DNA of 64,000 nt from Verrucomicrobiaceae bacterium (GCA_016795465.1 JAEUHK010000123.1:1-64000); one strand, 5' to 3'. Counted from the first letter of the stretch, positions 42,125 through 51,578 are shown. Notes: generated by a model from the letters alone, not told the origin. Made by a program: numbers and translations.

Positions 42125-44107
42125 TCAACGGGCCGCCTTGAGCTTCTTCCCCGGCAAAAGGAACATCCGCCCGGCTTCGTTGCAGATCAGCAGGTTCGGC
42201 CCGTCCTTGCCGAGCATTGTGCCGACGGCTCCTGTCTCATGCGCACCGCCGGGCTGGATGACGAGGCCTTCCTCATCGCGAAACACGAGCGGCCTCGCGA
42301 AGGTGTTGTCGCCCTTGTTGAGCATCAGCAGCGGCGTGCCGAGTGTTTTCTTGGCTTTCACCGGCAAGGCTTTGTCCACGAGACTGCCGATGAGGCCGCC
42401 CACGACGGGATTTTGGCCCAAAGCCGCCATCGGATAGCCCGTCTCGCGATCCGGGATGGAGACGACACGTCCCGTGCCGATCACGAAATCAAGATGACCA
42501 TCTTGATTCCAATCGAAGAGGTCGAGCTTGCAGCGTCCACTCATGCCCCCAACGCCGCCGCTGGTGCCGATGAGCTTGCCATCATCGAGTTTGAGCTTTC
42601 CGCCGTCTTCGACGTTGTAGTCATCAATGCGCCAGTGGAGGTGAAAATGGTCGTCGCCATCCACGATGACCAGTGCCATGCGATGGCCGATCTTCGCCAC
42701 TGCCGGGCGACAACGCCACATGCCGTGCAGGTCGATGCCATCGCAGTAGATCGGATGCGCCGCATCGAGCTTTGGTTGCGTCTTCGTGCCGCGATTCAGG
42801 TAGATGAGATAATCGCCCGTGATGTCGCCGATGATGAGATCGAGCATGCCATCGTCATTCCAGTCGATCGCATTCGGCGAGAGATAGCCCCAGCGTGCTT
42901 CTTGAAGCCCCTGCAAGCTTCCAGAATAGCCCGCCTGCACCTGAATCTCGCGACCAGCAGCCTGCACACGCGTCGCGGGCAAAAACCTCGGTTCCTCATT
43001 GCTGCCGACGTTTTCAAAGAAGAGCACGAAGCCCTCGGAATTGCCCGCGAGGATGTCCAGCACGCCATCGCCATTCCAATCAACCGTCGTCGGCGAGGGC
43101 AGCGTGCCCGCGTAAAGGTCCGCATGCTCCTGCAAAACGGACACTGGCTCTGCAAACACCGGCGCACCGGTCTTCGCCCACTTGCCGGTGAAGCGGTAAA
43201 AATACAGCGAGCCCTCGCCACACGCGATCAGGCCTCCCGGATAGGCTGCCACGCTCGGATTGATGCTCGGATGCCGCAGTGCATTCCCATCCTCGCCGGC
43301 CACGAGACGCTTCGTTTCGAGGTCAAAGCCGCTCGCGGCCTTGTTGCGGTAGTAAATGAGGTTTCCCTGCCGCGAGCCGGTGATGAGGTCACGTTCATGC
43401 CCTTTGCCCAAATCGATGCCCGTGATGCCGTGCATCGAGAAAAAGACCTCGTGCTTGGTCTTCGTGATCTGCTTCACCGCCCCCGTCGCCGACCAGCCGA
43501 TGAGATAGCGATACCTCAATTCGCCCACCGCGATGCCGGAGGAGTTGAACGGCCGCCATTCCTCGGTGTTCGGGCTGCCTTCGGTGCCTTTGCCGCCGTT
43601 CGACATCTCAAACGCGATGTCGAAGCCTTCGTCATTCGGCAGCACGCCGAGGCTCGAGGGCGACTTCACGGCCTGCGGCAGCTTCTCACGCTTCGTTTCG
43701 CGGAATTCAAACTTCTCGCGATCAAACTCCGTCGTCACCAGTTCCTCCTTGTCGATCCACAAGCCGATGATGCTTCCATTCTTCTCCTGAAACACGCAGC
43801 CCTTGTCCTTGAAGGCGCATTTCACCACCACCGGCTCCGCAAAGACCGGCGCACCGCTCGCCGCGGTGTCCACCCACTTGAACAAATGCACCGCCTGCGG
43901 CCCGCCATAGCCCGCCACGAACAAATCCGGCTGCCTGCCACCAAACACACGGGCATGCCCGAGCACATGATGATTCAAATTCACCAGCGCCAGCGGTCCC
44001 CTGCCCTTCTCCCCCGCCGATGGCAAGGCCTTCGTGCCCGCAGGCAGGTGCGGCTCCGCGGCCCAGCCGAGCGTTCCAAGGCAAAAGAGAACTATGAGAT
44101 GCTTCAT
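42125..44107 (-). CDS. Exported FG-GAP/VCBS-repeat protein
   Basis: The 660-residue protein has a signal peptide (MKHLIVLFCLGTLGWAA). It carries repeats with the calcium-binding blade motif DxNxDGxxD: VDWNGDGVLDILAGNS, IDWNDDGMLDLIIGDI and FDWNQDGHLDFVIGTG, typical of integrin-like FG-GAP propellers. It is expected to be extracellular or periplasmic. It may bind polysaccharide or proteins; no catalytic domain was recognised. It lies upstream of the two small exported genes on the same strand. Confidence 0.84.
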   Translation of the reverse strand: MKHLIVLFCLGTLGWAAEPHLPAGTKALPSAGEKGRGPLALVNLNHHVLGHARVFGGRQPDLFVAGYGGPQAVHLFKWVDTAASGAPVFAEPVVVKCAFKDKGCVFQEKNGSIIGLWIDKEELVTTEFDREKFEFRETKREKLPQAVKSPSSLGVLPNDEGFDIAFEMSNGGKGTEGSPNTEEWRPFNSSGIAVGELRYRYLIGWSATGAVKQITKTKHEVFFSMHGITGIDLGKGHERDLITGSRQGNLIYYRNKAASGFDLETKRLVAGEDGNALRHPSINPSVAAYPGGLIACGEGSLYFYRFTGKWAKTGAPVFAEPVSVLQEHADLYAGTLPSPTTVDWNGDGVLDILAGNSEGFVLFFENVGSNEEPRFLPATRVQAAGREIQVQAGYSGSLQGLQEARWGYLSPNAIDWNDDGMLDLIIGDITGDYLIYLNRGTKTQPKLDAAHPIYCDGIDLHGMWRCRPAVAKIGHRMALVIVDGDDHFHLHWRIDDYNVEDGGKLKLDDGKLIGTSGGVGGMSGRCKLDLFDWNQDGHLDFVIGTGRVVSIPDRETGYPMAALGQNPVVGGLIGSLVDKALPVKAKKTLGTPLLMLNKGDNTFARPLVFRDEEGLVIQPGGAHETGAVGTMLGKDGPNLLICNEAGRMFLLPGKKLKAAR

Positions 44108-44212
44108 TACGAATCGCATAGCCAGTGAACGACGCCCGTCGCGCCCGACTTCATCCGCATTCATGACAAGCGGATGCCGGTTCTTGAACTCAGCCCGTGA
44201 CTCCGAGCCGCT

Positions 44213-44962
44213 TTAGCCCAACAGCATCTCCGCACCCTGCTTCCAGCAGGTCCAGTCGTGCCCGCCGTCGATCTCCGCGAGTTGATGTGCTTGCAGGAAG
44301 GAACGGGTGAAGAAGCGGTTCGAGGCCAGATGGCGATCCTCGCGACCCGTGATGATTTTGATCGGCACAGGCGGTCCGCCGCCGGCATGCCATTTGGTCT
44401 TCATCTCCGCCCACAGCTTCTTGATACCCTCCTCCTTGTTCCGCGGCACGATTTCACCGGGATGCCAGTGCTCGATGCCGCCCGCTGCCTCGATTTCCGC
44501 CATCAAATCATCCTCGCCGACAAACGGTGCCAGCATGAGCACCTCGTTCACATCTCGCGGGAAGCGCAGCGTGTAAATGAGTGAGCCGAGCCCGCCCATC
44601 GAGACCCCCATCAGCGTCACCCGCTCGCCTCGTTGACGTGCCGGGCGCACGATCTCCTCATGCAGGCAGGTGTGCGGGATGCGGTCCACATAGTAGCCGA
44701 GATGCAGATCCGGGGCCGCTACACGAGCATGTGGCCGCCTTTCCCGCACGAGGTCCACGATGCCCTGCCGCTCAAACTCCTCCGGCTGACTGAAGCGTCC
44801 CGGCAGCAGCACCACGAGCTCCTCCGCCTTGCCGCCAGCCTTGGGCGCATAAGAAAGCGTGCGCACCGGTCGAGTGGCATCGGGAAGCATCGAACGGCAG
44901 GAACTCAAAGCCAGCGCCGCCGAGGCCGCGCCGAGTTGGTGGAGGAAGTTGGAGCGTTTCAT
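44213..44962 (-). CDS. Lipoprotein alpha/beta hydrolase
   Basis: The 249-residue protein has a lipoprotein leader with lipobox LSSC (Cys22). An alpha/beta-hydrolase core follows with nucleophile elbow GVSMGG (Ser121), an acidic residue around TGREDRHL, and His near the C-terminus (DGGHDWTCW). The fold matches esterases of the feruloyl/S-formylglutathione branch. It is probably anchored in the periplasmic face of a membrane and cleaves esters. The neighbouring genes give no clear substrate hint. Confidence 0.8.
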   Translation of the reverse strand: MKRSNFLHQLGAASAALALSSCRSMLPDATRPVRTLSYAPKAGGKAEELVVLLPGRFSQPEEFERQGIVDLVRERRPHARVAAPDLHLGYYVDRIPHTCLHEEIVRPARQRGERVTLMGVSMGGLGSLIYTLRFPRDVNEVLMLAPFVGEDDLMAEIEAAGGIEHWHPGEIVPRNKEEGIKKLWAEMKTKWHAGGGPPVPIKIITGREDRHLASNRFFTRSFLQAHQLAEIDGGHDWTCWKQGAEMLLG

Positions 44963-45056
44963 CGAACGCGGCGAGCATGCCGCCCCATCGCTTCCGCCTC
45001 AGTCAGCAATCGGATGAGATACACCCGCTGAGGTCCGTGAACGCTTTCCGCGAGCT

Positions 45057-46328
45057 TCAGGCCTCGTTACGCTGTTTCGCAGCCGCCTTGACCGCTTCAT
45101 GCGTGAAATTGCCCAACGCATTCCCCTCCGCATCCGGGCACACCCAGTCAGAGATTTCGGCCACGGGCACCTCGACTTGCGAGCCCTGCTTCAATTTGGA
45201 GGTGTGCATGGGATGATTCACGAGATGGCCATGCACATACTCGGGTTCGAGTCCGAAGACTTGCAGCCACATGTGCTCCGTCTGGCCGTCCTCGCCCACA
45301 AAGGGTGCTTTCACGATGAAGCGTTCGTCGCCAGGTTGGCGGTTCTTGAAGGTGGTCGCAAACTCCGGCCAGCGACGCCGTGCCTCGGCGATGGCATTCT
45401 CGATCAAGTCACCATCCGGAACCCCAAAGACCGGAGCCTTTACCTCCTCCCGCAGTGCATCCAGTGGCGCATCACCGCAGAGCATTTGCTCCAACTCGGG
45501 CGACCACAAATTGAAGAAACGATGCTGCGGACACATGATCGCCATCACGTCATCGTCTGCCAGCGCCGACACCGCCTTCCCGATCATGCGATACGCCTCG
45601 TCTTGGTCCATCGCGGTGTCTTTCACCTGCATCAGATCCACCGCCAGCCATGAGGTGTGATCGCGGATGATCTCGGCAAAACGAAGATTCGTCACCGACT
45701 TGGCCACCGCCTCGGAATCGTCGAAGTAACTCCGGTCATGATTGTGCACCGTGAACATCGCAAAGACCGGCTTTTGCACCATCACGATGAAAAGAGGGCT
45801 GTGGCCGGCTACGAAGCCATCGGCGTCATCTGGCGGATCGCCCTCGCCGCCATGAATGTTGAGGCCCCAGGCATCGGAGAGAGCGTGGGCCAGCACGGAG
45901 GCCTCCAGGTAGCGCTGCTGACGACGCAGGTGAACCAGCGAGATCATGGGCTCGGGCGAATCTTCTTCACTGTCTTCATTCGCCCCCGTGAAATCGTCGA
46001 TGATGCCGTTGTCCGGCTCCTTCCACAGGTAGTAGGCCACACTGGCGATGCCGATGGCATACAGGCACTGGGTCCAGGTGAATCCTTTGGCAAACAGGCC
46101 CGCAATCTTGGCCGCCGCCATGAACCCGAGAACGCCCAGGCCAGCCATGCGCGCCCACCCCTGCCGCAGCACGAGGCCGAGTGCCACAATCACCAATCCG
46201 GCAAACATGATCCAGAGGCTCGTGTGCTGGAGCTTCATCGCCCCGAGATAGATGCCCCACGCCCACATGGCCAGCAGGCCGGCGGCGATGTTCCAGTTCG
46301 AGATGAGACGGTTAAGCAGCGATTTCAT
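45057..46328 (-). CDS. Membrane protein with C-terminal DUF2314 domain
   Basis: The 423-residue protein has four predicted membrane segments in the first 115 residues (GLLAMWAWGIYLG, SLWIMFAGLVIVALGLVL, LGVLGFMAAAKIAGLF and TQCLYAIGIASVAYYLW). An acidic linker (FTGANEDSEEDSPEP) and a soluble portion follow, the last about 100 residues resembling DUF2314 (FIVKAPFVGEDGQTEHMWLQV, DWVCPDAEGNALGNFT). The function is unknown. ATG 46328 is chosen because it precedes the first membrane helix. It is divergent from the sterol-desaturase-type gene, 49 bases apart. Confidence 0.7.
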   Translation of the reverse strand: MKSLLNRLISNWNIAAGLLAMWAWGIYLGAMKLQHTSLWIMFAGLVIVALGLVLRQGWARMAGLGVLGFMAAAKIAGLFAKGFTWTQCLYAIGIASVAYYLWKEPDNGIIDDFTGANEDSEEDSPEPMISLVHLRRQQRYLEASVLAHALSDAWGLNIHGGEGDPPDDADGFVAGHSPLFIVMVQKPVFAMFTVHNHDRSYFDDSEAVAKSVTNLRFAEIIRDHTSWLAVDLMQVKDTAMDQDEAYRMIGKAVSALADDDVMAIMCPQHRFFNLWSPELEQMLCGDAPLDALREEVKAPVFGVPDGDLIENAIAEARRRWPEFATTFKNRQPGDERFIVKAPFVGEDGQTEHMWLQVFGLEPEYVHGHLVNHPMHTSKLKQGSQVEVPVAEISDWVCPDAEGNALGNFTHEAVKAAAKQRNEA

Positions 46329-46377
46329 CGTGGTTGGTTGTGGCATAAATCCACCGCATGCGGCAAGATGAATCCGC

Positions 46378-47094
46378 ATGAGCATCCCCACCTTGTTTGA
46401 CTGGTTCGCCGGCATGACGCTGGCGCAGTGGGTGGCATTCAGTCTCGCGGGAAACTCCATGATCCTAGGTGCATCCGCGATGCTTTGTGCCTGCGTGGCA
46501 CGCCGATGTCGTGAGAGGCCCCTCTTTGCCCACCAGCAGCCCATCACGCGTGGCGATGTGGTGCTCGCGGTGGTAGCGACGCTGCTGAATTCGCTCGTCG
46601 CGGTGGTCGGCTGGCTGCTGTGGCAGCGTGGCTGGGTGCAGATCACCCATCCCGCGTGGTGGCGCAGTGCGGTGGATGTGGTGATCTTCCTCATCGCGAT
46701 GGATCTGGGCATGTATGTGTTCCACCGGCTGGCGCATCACCCATGGATCTATCCGTGGCTGCATGCGCGGCATCACACGCACGTCTCGGTGAATGCGATC
46801 AGCCTTTTCGTTCTGCATCCCTTTGAGGTGCTCGGTTTTGGTGCCTTGATGCTGTCTGTGATGATGCTGGTGCCGCTCTCCGGCACGGCAGTGCTGGCCT
46901 ATCTCACGCTGAACGTGCTCTTTGGCACCTTGGGGCACGCGGGAGTGGAGCCATTCCCCGAGTGGTGGAGCCGGAACGTGCTGCTGCGAGAGATCGGCAG
47001 CAGTTCTTTTCACGCGGGGCATCACCAGCACCCGGCGTCGAACTTCGGCTTCTACACTAAGATCCGGGACCGCCTGCTCGGCACGCTGAAGTGA
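46378..47094 (+). CDS. Fatty acid hydroxylase/sterol desaturase superfamily protein
   Basis: The 238-residue membrane protein has the family histidine boxes HRLAHH, HARHHTH and HAGHHQHP, which bind a di-iron centre. About four membrane helices are visible. It hydroxylates or desaturates lipids or a sterol-like or carotenoid substrate; the exact one cannot be determined. Position beside a DUF2314 protein suggests nothing definite. The intergenic stretch to transketolase (47095-47212) ends with CTCCAAGC words. Confidence 0.82.
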   Translation: MSIPTLFDWFAGMTLAQWVAFSLAGNSMILGASAMLCACVARRCRERPLFAHQQPITRGDVVLAVVATLLNSLVAVVGWLLWQRGWVQITHPAWWRSAVDVVIFLIAMDLGMYVFHRLAHHPWIYPWLHARHHTHVSVNAISLFVLHPFEVLGFGALMLSVMMLVPLSGTAVLAYLTLNVLFGTLGHAGVEPFPEWWSRNVLLREIGSSSFHAGHHQHPASNFGFYTKIRDRLLGTLK

Positions 47095-47212
47095 CCGATC
47101 CGGCCCAGTTTTCGACCTTGAAACGGCCATTTCGAGCCGGTAAGAACGCACTCCCGCGCCCGGCCGCCTCTGGCGCACTCTTTCCAACTCCAAGCCCCCA
47201 GCTCCAAGCTCC

Positions 47213-49186
47213 ATGCCTACCGACTACGCCCTCCTCTCCAAAGCCGCCAACGAAGCCCGTGGTCTCGCCATGGACGCGGTGCACAAGTGCTCCTCCGGCC
47301 ACCTCGGCCTGCCGCTCGGCGCGGCGGAAATCGGTGCGGTGCTCTTCGGCCAGGCCCTCCAGTGCGATCCGGCCGATCCGAAATGGCTCAATCGCGACCG
47401 TTTCATCCTCTCCGCCGGCCACGGCTCCATGTTCATCTACTCCTGGCTGCACCTCAGCGGCTACGCGGTGAGCATCGACGACGTGAGCAAGTTCCGCGTG
47501 CTGCATTCCATCACGCCGGGCCATCCCGAGTTTCATGAAACGCCGGGCGTCGAGTGCACCACGGGCCCGCTCGGTCAAGGCGTCGGCAATGCCGTCGGTT
47601 ATGCGCTCAGCGGCAAGATGGCCGCGGCGAAATACAACACCGACGCGCACAAGATCATCGACAGCCACATCATCGCCCTCGCTGGCGACGGCTGCCTCCA
47701 GGAAGGCGTCGCGCGTGAGGCGGCCGCCTTTGCCGCGCACAACGGCCTCGACAACCTCATCCTCATTTACGATTCCAACGACGTCACCCTCGACGCCATG
47801 GCGAACGTCACGCAGGGCGAGGACGCGCTGAAGCTCTGGCGTGCGCTCGGCTGGGACGCGGTGCAAATCGATGGCCACGACCTCGACGCCATCGCCAAGG
47901 CCATTCAGAAGGCGAAAAAGACCGACAACGGCAAGCCGAAGATCATCATCGCGAAGACCATCATCGCCAAAGGCATCCCGGAAGTCGCCGGCACCGCCAA
48001 AGGCCACGGCGAAGGCGGCGCGAAATTCGTCGATGCCGCCAAAAAGGCTCTCGGCATCCCGGAAGGCACTCACTTCCACGTCAGCGACGACGTGAAGGCC
48101 TACTTCGCCGATTTGAAAGCGAAGCGCAGCCGCATCCACAAGCGCTGGACGAAGCTTTACAAAGAATGGGCCGCCGCCAATCCCGCGCTCCAGGCCGAAC
48201 TCGAAGCCGGCAGCGCCAGCGCCGAGGACCTGCTCAAAGTCATCCCCGAGTATCCCGCCGAAGGCAAAGCCGCCACGCGCAATAGCGGCGGCGAAATCCT
48301 CAACCACCTCGCCAAAGCCGCGCCGAAGCTCATCACCGGCAGCGCCGACCTCTTTGGCTCCACGAAGAACTACATCAAGGACGGTGGCGACTACTCCGCC
48401 GCCAATCCGAAGGGCCGCAACATCTGGTTCGGCATCCGCGAGCACGCCATGGGCGCGATTTGCAACGGCATCGCCTACGACGGCATCTTCCAGGCCAGCG
48501 GCGCGACCTTCCTCGTCTTCGCCGATTACTGCCGCCCGAGCATCCGCCTCGCCGCGCTCGCGAAACTGCCCGTCACCTATATCTTTACGCACGACAGCGT
48601 CGGCGTCGGTGAAGACGGCCCCACGCATCAGCCGGTCGAGACCGTCAGCGGCCTGCGCGTCATCCCAAATCTTGACGTCATCCGCCCCGCCGATGCCGAG
48701 GAGACCGCCGCAGCCTTCGCCGCCGCGTTCAGCCGCACCGATGGCCCCACGCTGCTCGCTTTGAGCCGTCAGGACCTCCCGCATCAAGGCCACGCCAGCG
48801 CCGCCTCCCGTCGCGAAGGCACGCTCAAAGGCGGCTACGTGCTCGTGCAGGAAACTGCGCCGCTGGAAGCCATCGTCATCGCCACCGGCTCCGAAGTTCA
48901 GTGGGCCGTCGAAGGTGCCAAAGGCAAGCCCGGCGTCCGCGTCGTGAGCCTGCCCTGCTTTGAACGCTTCGACCGCCAGAGCGCCGAGTATCGCGAAAGC
49001 GTGCTCCCCGCGAGCTGCACCAAGCGCGTCGCCATCGAAGCCGGCGTCTCCGGCCTCTGGTGGAAATACGTCGGCACGCAAGGCCAGATCATCGCCATCG
49101 ACCGCTTCGGCATCAGCGCCCCCGGCAACACCGTCTTCAAAGAACTCGGCATCACCGCCGAAGCCGTCGCGAAGGCGCTGGCGTAA
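47213..49186 (+). CDS. tkt: Transketolase
   Basis: The 657-residue thiamine-diphosphate enzyme of the pentose phosphate pathway transfers two-carbon units between sugar phosphates. Visible motifs are KCSSGHLGLPLGAAE (substrate His), TGPLGQGVGNAVG, the TPP/Mg motif GDGCLQEGVAREAAAF with SNDVT, and in the second half the conserved HDSVGVGEDGPTHQPVE. Length is normal. The start codon directly follows three CTCCAAGC words. A strong terminator lies 14 bases past the stop, so it is monocistronic. Confidence 0.97.
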   Translation: MPTDYALLSKAANEARGLAMDAVHKCSSGHLGLPLGAAEIGAVLFGQALQCDPADPKWLNRDRFILSAGHGSMFIYSWLHLSGYAVSIDDVSKFRVLHSITPGHPEFHETPGVECTTGPLGQGVGNAVGYALSGKMAAAKYNTDAHKIIDSHIIALAGDGCLQEGVAREAAAFAAHNGLDNLILIYDSNDVTLDAMANVTQGEDALKLWRALGWDAVQIDGHDLDAIAKAIQKAKKTDNGKPKIIIAKTIIAKGIPEVAGTAKGHGEGGAKFVDAAKKALGIPEGTHFHVSDDVKAYFADLKAKRSRIHKRWTKLYKEWAAANPALQAELEAGSASAEDLLKVIPEYPAEGKAATRNSGGEILNHLAKAAPKLITGSADLFGSTKNYIKDGGDYSAANPKGRNIWFGIREHAMGAICNGIAYDGIFQASGATFLVFADYCRPSIRLAALAKLPVTYIFTHDSVGVGEDGPTHQPVETVSGLRVIPNLDVIRPADAEETAAAFAAAFSRTDGPTLLALSRQDLPHQGHASAASRREGTLKGGYVLVQETAPLEAIVIATGSEVQWAVEGAKGKPGVRVVSLPCFERFDRQSAEYRESVLPASCTKRVAIEAGVSGLWWKYVGTQGQIIAIDRFGISAPGNTVFKELGITAEAVAKALA

Positions 49187-49200
49187 TGCACGACTCCCAC

Positions 49201-49236
49201 AAAAAGCCCCGTGCTGTCACCGGCGCGGGGCTTTTT
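49201..49236. terminator. Bidirectional rho-independent terminator
   Basis: AAAAAGCCCCG (49201-49211) pairs with CGGGGCTTTTT (49226-49236) with a loop TGCTGTCACCGGCG that can close by a further GC pair. A T-run follows on the plus strand and its complement on the minus strand. It ends transketolase (stop 49186) and the convergent DUF4440-type gene (stop 49248). It is the clearest terminator in the window. Confidence 0.88.
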
Positions 49237-49247
49237 TCGTTAAGGGG

Positions 49248-49691
49248 TTACTTCACCACCGGAGGCAGTTTGCACGATTGCCACGCGAGGAATCGCCATT
49301 GGCCTTTTTCCTCACGCCAGACGGCCAGGAAGCTCAGCACGGCATCCATCGCCTTGCCTTCGGACTCCGCTTTGACGTGCGCACGGCCTGTCATGAGCGC
49401 GATGCCCGGCGCGGGGAAGGTGAAGTTCTGCTCCTCGTAGTCGTAGCCCACATACTTCGTCTTCCCGGCGCTGAGGATCTCGATGAAGGACTTCTTGGTG
49501 TCCACAATGCCGTTGGAATGCGCGTAACGCAGTTCATCGGAGAAGACAGCGTCCAGCTTGGTGCGGTCCCCGGATTGCATCGCGGCCACACGGGCTTTGT
49601 CAGCGGCTTTGACCGCTACAAGCGCCGGCGAGTCCTCGGCGAAGGCTTGAAACGCGAAAAGAAGGGCGAGGGAGGCTAGCAGTGTTTTCAT
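49248..49691 (-). CDS. Exported NTF2-like (DUF4440) small protein
   Basis: The 147-residue protein has a signal peptide (MKTLLASLALLFAFQAFA). An NTF2-like cone follows: ADKARVAAMQSGDRTKLDAVFSDELRYAHSNG and later ALMTGRAHVKAE and VWREEKGQWRFLAWQSCKLP. This small family is common in PVC and Bacteroidetes exported proteins, often ligand-binding or a ketosteroid-isomerase-like enzyme; no catalytic residues were assigned. It starts 41 bases after the stop of the next upstream gene (49733) on the same strand. Confidence 0.82.
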   Translation of the reverse strand: MKTLLASLALLFAFQAFAEDSPALVAVKAADKARVAAMQSGDRTKLDAVFSDELRYAHSNGIVDTKKSFIEILSAGKTKYVGYDYEEQNFTFPAPGIALMTGRAHVKAESEGKAMDAVLSFLAVWREEKGQWRFLAWQSCKLPPVVK

Positions 49692-49732
49692 GGGAAGTGA
49701 ACTGGGCGGTCAAACGCCGTGTTTGGAGCCAT

Positions 49733-50482
49733 TTAGCGGATTTTCCAGATCTTCACATCATCGATCCAGACGGTATTCGGGATCAAAAAGCTGAACCAGC
49801 GCTTCATCGGGTGCGCAAAGCCCTCCGAGCGGTGCTTGGCGATCAGTTTGCCGTCGAGCGTGAGACGCATCTCATCGCCCACGGTGAGCAAAATGAGCTC
49901 ATGCCACTCGGTGTCGGCTTTGAAGGGCACGTTGATGCTTTTGGTCTTCAGCAGCGCTTCGAGGTCGGCGGGCACTTTTTGCTTCTTGGCCACCGCTTCA
50001 TCGCGTCGGCGACGGTTTTCGAGGTTCATGATGCCTGTTTTGTGATCCACGAGCGTCACGCTGCTCTGACTGAGGATGCCGTAGCAAAGGTGGCCGGCAT
50101 GCACGCCCTTCGTTTCGCGATCGACAAAGCCGAGCTGGAGGCTCTCGCCCTTGCTCAGCCCCGGAAACCGAAAGCGCACCACCGCGCCGCCATCCGTGAA
50201 ACCGGCCTCATGATGGATGTGCGCCGCATGCTTCGCCGCCTCCGACGCGCTCGCGACCTTCAAGATGCCGCCATCGAGATCCGCCATTTTCACATTTGGA
50301 ACACGATCTGCCGTCGCGCTGTTCCAACCATTGCCGATGGCTTTGGCGAGGTTGCCGTCTTCTTCGCGCTCGAAGGCCTCATGGAAGATCAGCGTCGCGT
50401 TTTTCTCCAGCCAGGCGGTGGAGTCTTGGGCGAATGACGAATGCAAAATGGCGAATGACGAAAGGAAGAGGAGAAGGCGCAT
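49733..50482 (-). CDS. Exported concanavalin-like protein (DUF1080-type fold suspected)
   Basis: The 249-residue protein begins MRLLLFLSSFAILHSSFAQD. The signal peptide is encoded by the palindromic-word repeat at 50431-50466. The body looks like a LamG/3-keto-disaccharide-hydrolase (DUF1080-like) jelly-roll: LIFHEAFEREEDGNLAKAIGNGW, GGAVVRFRFPG and HELILLTVGDEMRLTLDGKLIAKH. Such proteins in Verrucomicrobia bind or cleave glycans and this one is exported. It probably shares a transcript with the NTF2-like gene downstream. Confidence 0.72.
   Translation of the reverse strand: MRLLLFLSSFAILHSSFAQDSTAWLEKNATLIFHEAFEREEDGNLAKAIGNGWNSATADRVPNVKMADLDGGILKVASASEAAKHAAHIHHEAGFTDGGAVVRFRFPGLSKGESLQLGFVDRETKGVHAGHLCYGILSQSSVTLVDHKTGIMNLENRRRRDEAVAKKQKVPADLEALLKTKSINVPFKADTEWHELILLTVGDEMRLTLDGKLIAKHRSEGFAHPMKRWFSFLIPNTVWIDDVKIWKIR
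50431..50466. repeat. ATGACGAATG-word repeat inside a signal-peptide-coding segment
   Basis: CGAATGACGAATGCAAAATGGCGAATGACGAAAGG shares words with the 13694-13806 palindrome. On the minus strand it reads as Ser-Phe-Ala-Ile-Leu-His-Ser-Ser-Phe-Ala, the core of the signal peptide of the gene 49733-50482. Confidence 0.6.
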
Positions 50483-50558
50483 GGTGGGTTTGCTAGTTCA
50501 GAACGCGGCTCAGTGGTTGATTTGCACTGAGCGACCTGCTATTTCACGTCACCACCCG

Positions 50559-51437
50559 ATGAAACGCAAAGGATGCTTGTTTTACTTTCTGATGGGGTTG
50601 GGAGTCATGCTTCTCTGCGGGAACTTCATGCCTCCTCTATCGTTGGCGGGCTGTGCCGTCACCCCTTCACGGTTCATCGGACAGGTTCTGGATCAACATG
50701 GGAAGCCAGTTCCACATGCCAAAATCGAGATCAGCAGGCATTTGACGATTTTTAGTTTTCACGGCGAGCGCAGCTATGCTGAGGCGGATGAAGAAGGCCG
50801 CTTCTCTTACTTTGGCATCTTTGGCGCCGGATTGCATGTGGCCGTCTCCAAATCAGGTTACCTGCCTTTGTTCAGTGGCAACGTGCCAAAGGGGCTTCAG
50901 GAATCTCAAAGAGCGTTCTGGGGTGGATATGATCAAGTTTCCTCCCCGAGAAAGCGGGAAGTCTTCCATCTCTATAAGCCACCTGCGGCCGAGGAGCTGG
51001 TCTATGGGCGCGAAAAGAGCTTCCGCATGGCAAAGGATGGCACGCCACTAACTCTGAATTTCGATGATCGTCATCAAATCGAAGTCCGCACCTGGACTGA
51101 AGATCCGGCTTCTCCCAATGACCGATCTTACAACTGGCGTAGTGAGATCAAGGTGCTCAACGGTGGCATGCAGAAAAGAGCGAGTGAATTCTCGTTCGAG
51201 GCCCCGACTGAGGGCTACTCTAGCAATACCAAGATTGATATGCCGACGATGATTGATGGGAAGACCAACCCGAGTTGGAACTCCCGGTTTGAACAGGATT
51301 TCTTTTTCCGCTTTTCGGATGGTTGCTGCGGACGTGCAAAGATCAGGCTCCATTCAGGCGGCGACCACTTTGTCGTCTTTGAGCCTTATCTGAATCCGAA
51401 GATGGGATCGAGGAACCTGTCCGTGACCCCAAAGTAG
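50559..51437 (+). CDS. Exported protein with carboxypeptidase regulatory-like domain
   Basis: The 292-residue protein has a hydrophobic N-terminus (about 6-30, GCLFYFLMGLGVMLLCGNF) and a carboxypeptidase-regulatory-like beta-sandwich (about 38-115, FIGQVLDQHGKPVPHAKIEIS ... ADEEGRFSYFGIFGAGLHVAVSKSGYLP). The remaining 170 residues are unrecognised and beta-rich. It is likely a surface or periplasmic structural protein. Base composition is less GC-rich than the neighbours to the left, similar to the operon at 52.8-59.6 kb. The ATG at 50559 is chosen for the leader. No partner gene is evident. Confidence 0.68.
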   Translation: MKRKGCLFYFLMGLGVMLLCGNFMPPLSLAGCAVTPSRFIGQVLDQHGKPVPHAKIEISRHLTIFSFHGERSYAEADEEGRFSYFGIFGAGLHVAVSKSGYLPLFSGNVPKGLQESQRAFWGGYDQVSSPRKREVFHLYKPPAAEELVYGREKSFRMAKDGTPLTLNFDDRHQIEVRTWTEDPASPNDRSYNWRSEIKVLNGGMQKRASEFSFEAPTEGYSSNTKIDMPTMIDGKTNPSWNSRFEQDFFFRFSDGCCGRAKIRLHSGGDHFVVFEPYLNPKMGSRNLSVTPK

Positions 51438-51578
51438 ACGGACTTGAGGACTGCATCCCACGCCATGCACCGCGTGACGTGTCCTGCTGACGATTGCGAC
51501 GGCATTGCTCCAGCGCTTCCTGGGTTGTGAATCGGCGTTGGCCCACAGGTGCTGTCATAGTTGAAAGAATCGATATAG

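Noticed and set aside
42239..44128. 629-codon plus-strand open frame
   Set aside because: It is antisense to the FG-GAP protein, rich in Arg and His with no recognisable domain.
47057..49081. 674-codon minus-strand open frame
   Set aside because: It is the antisense shadow of transketolase, which has complete motifs.
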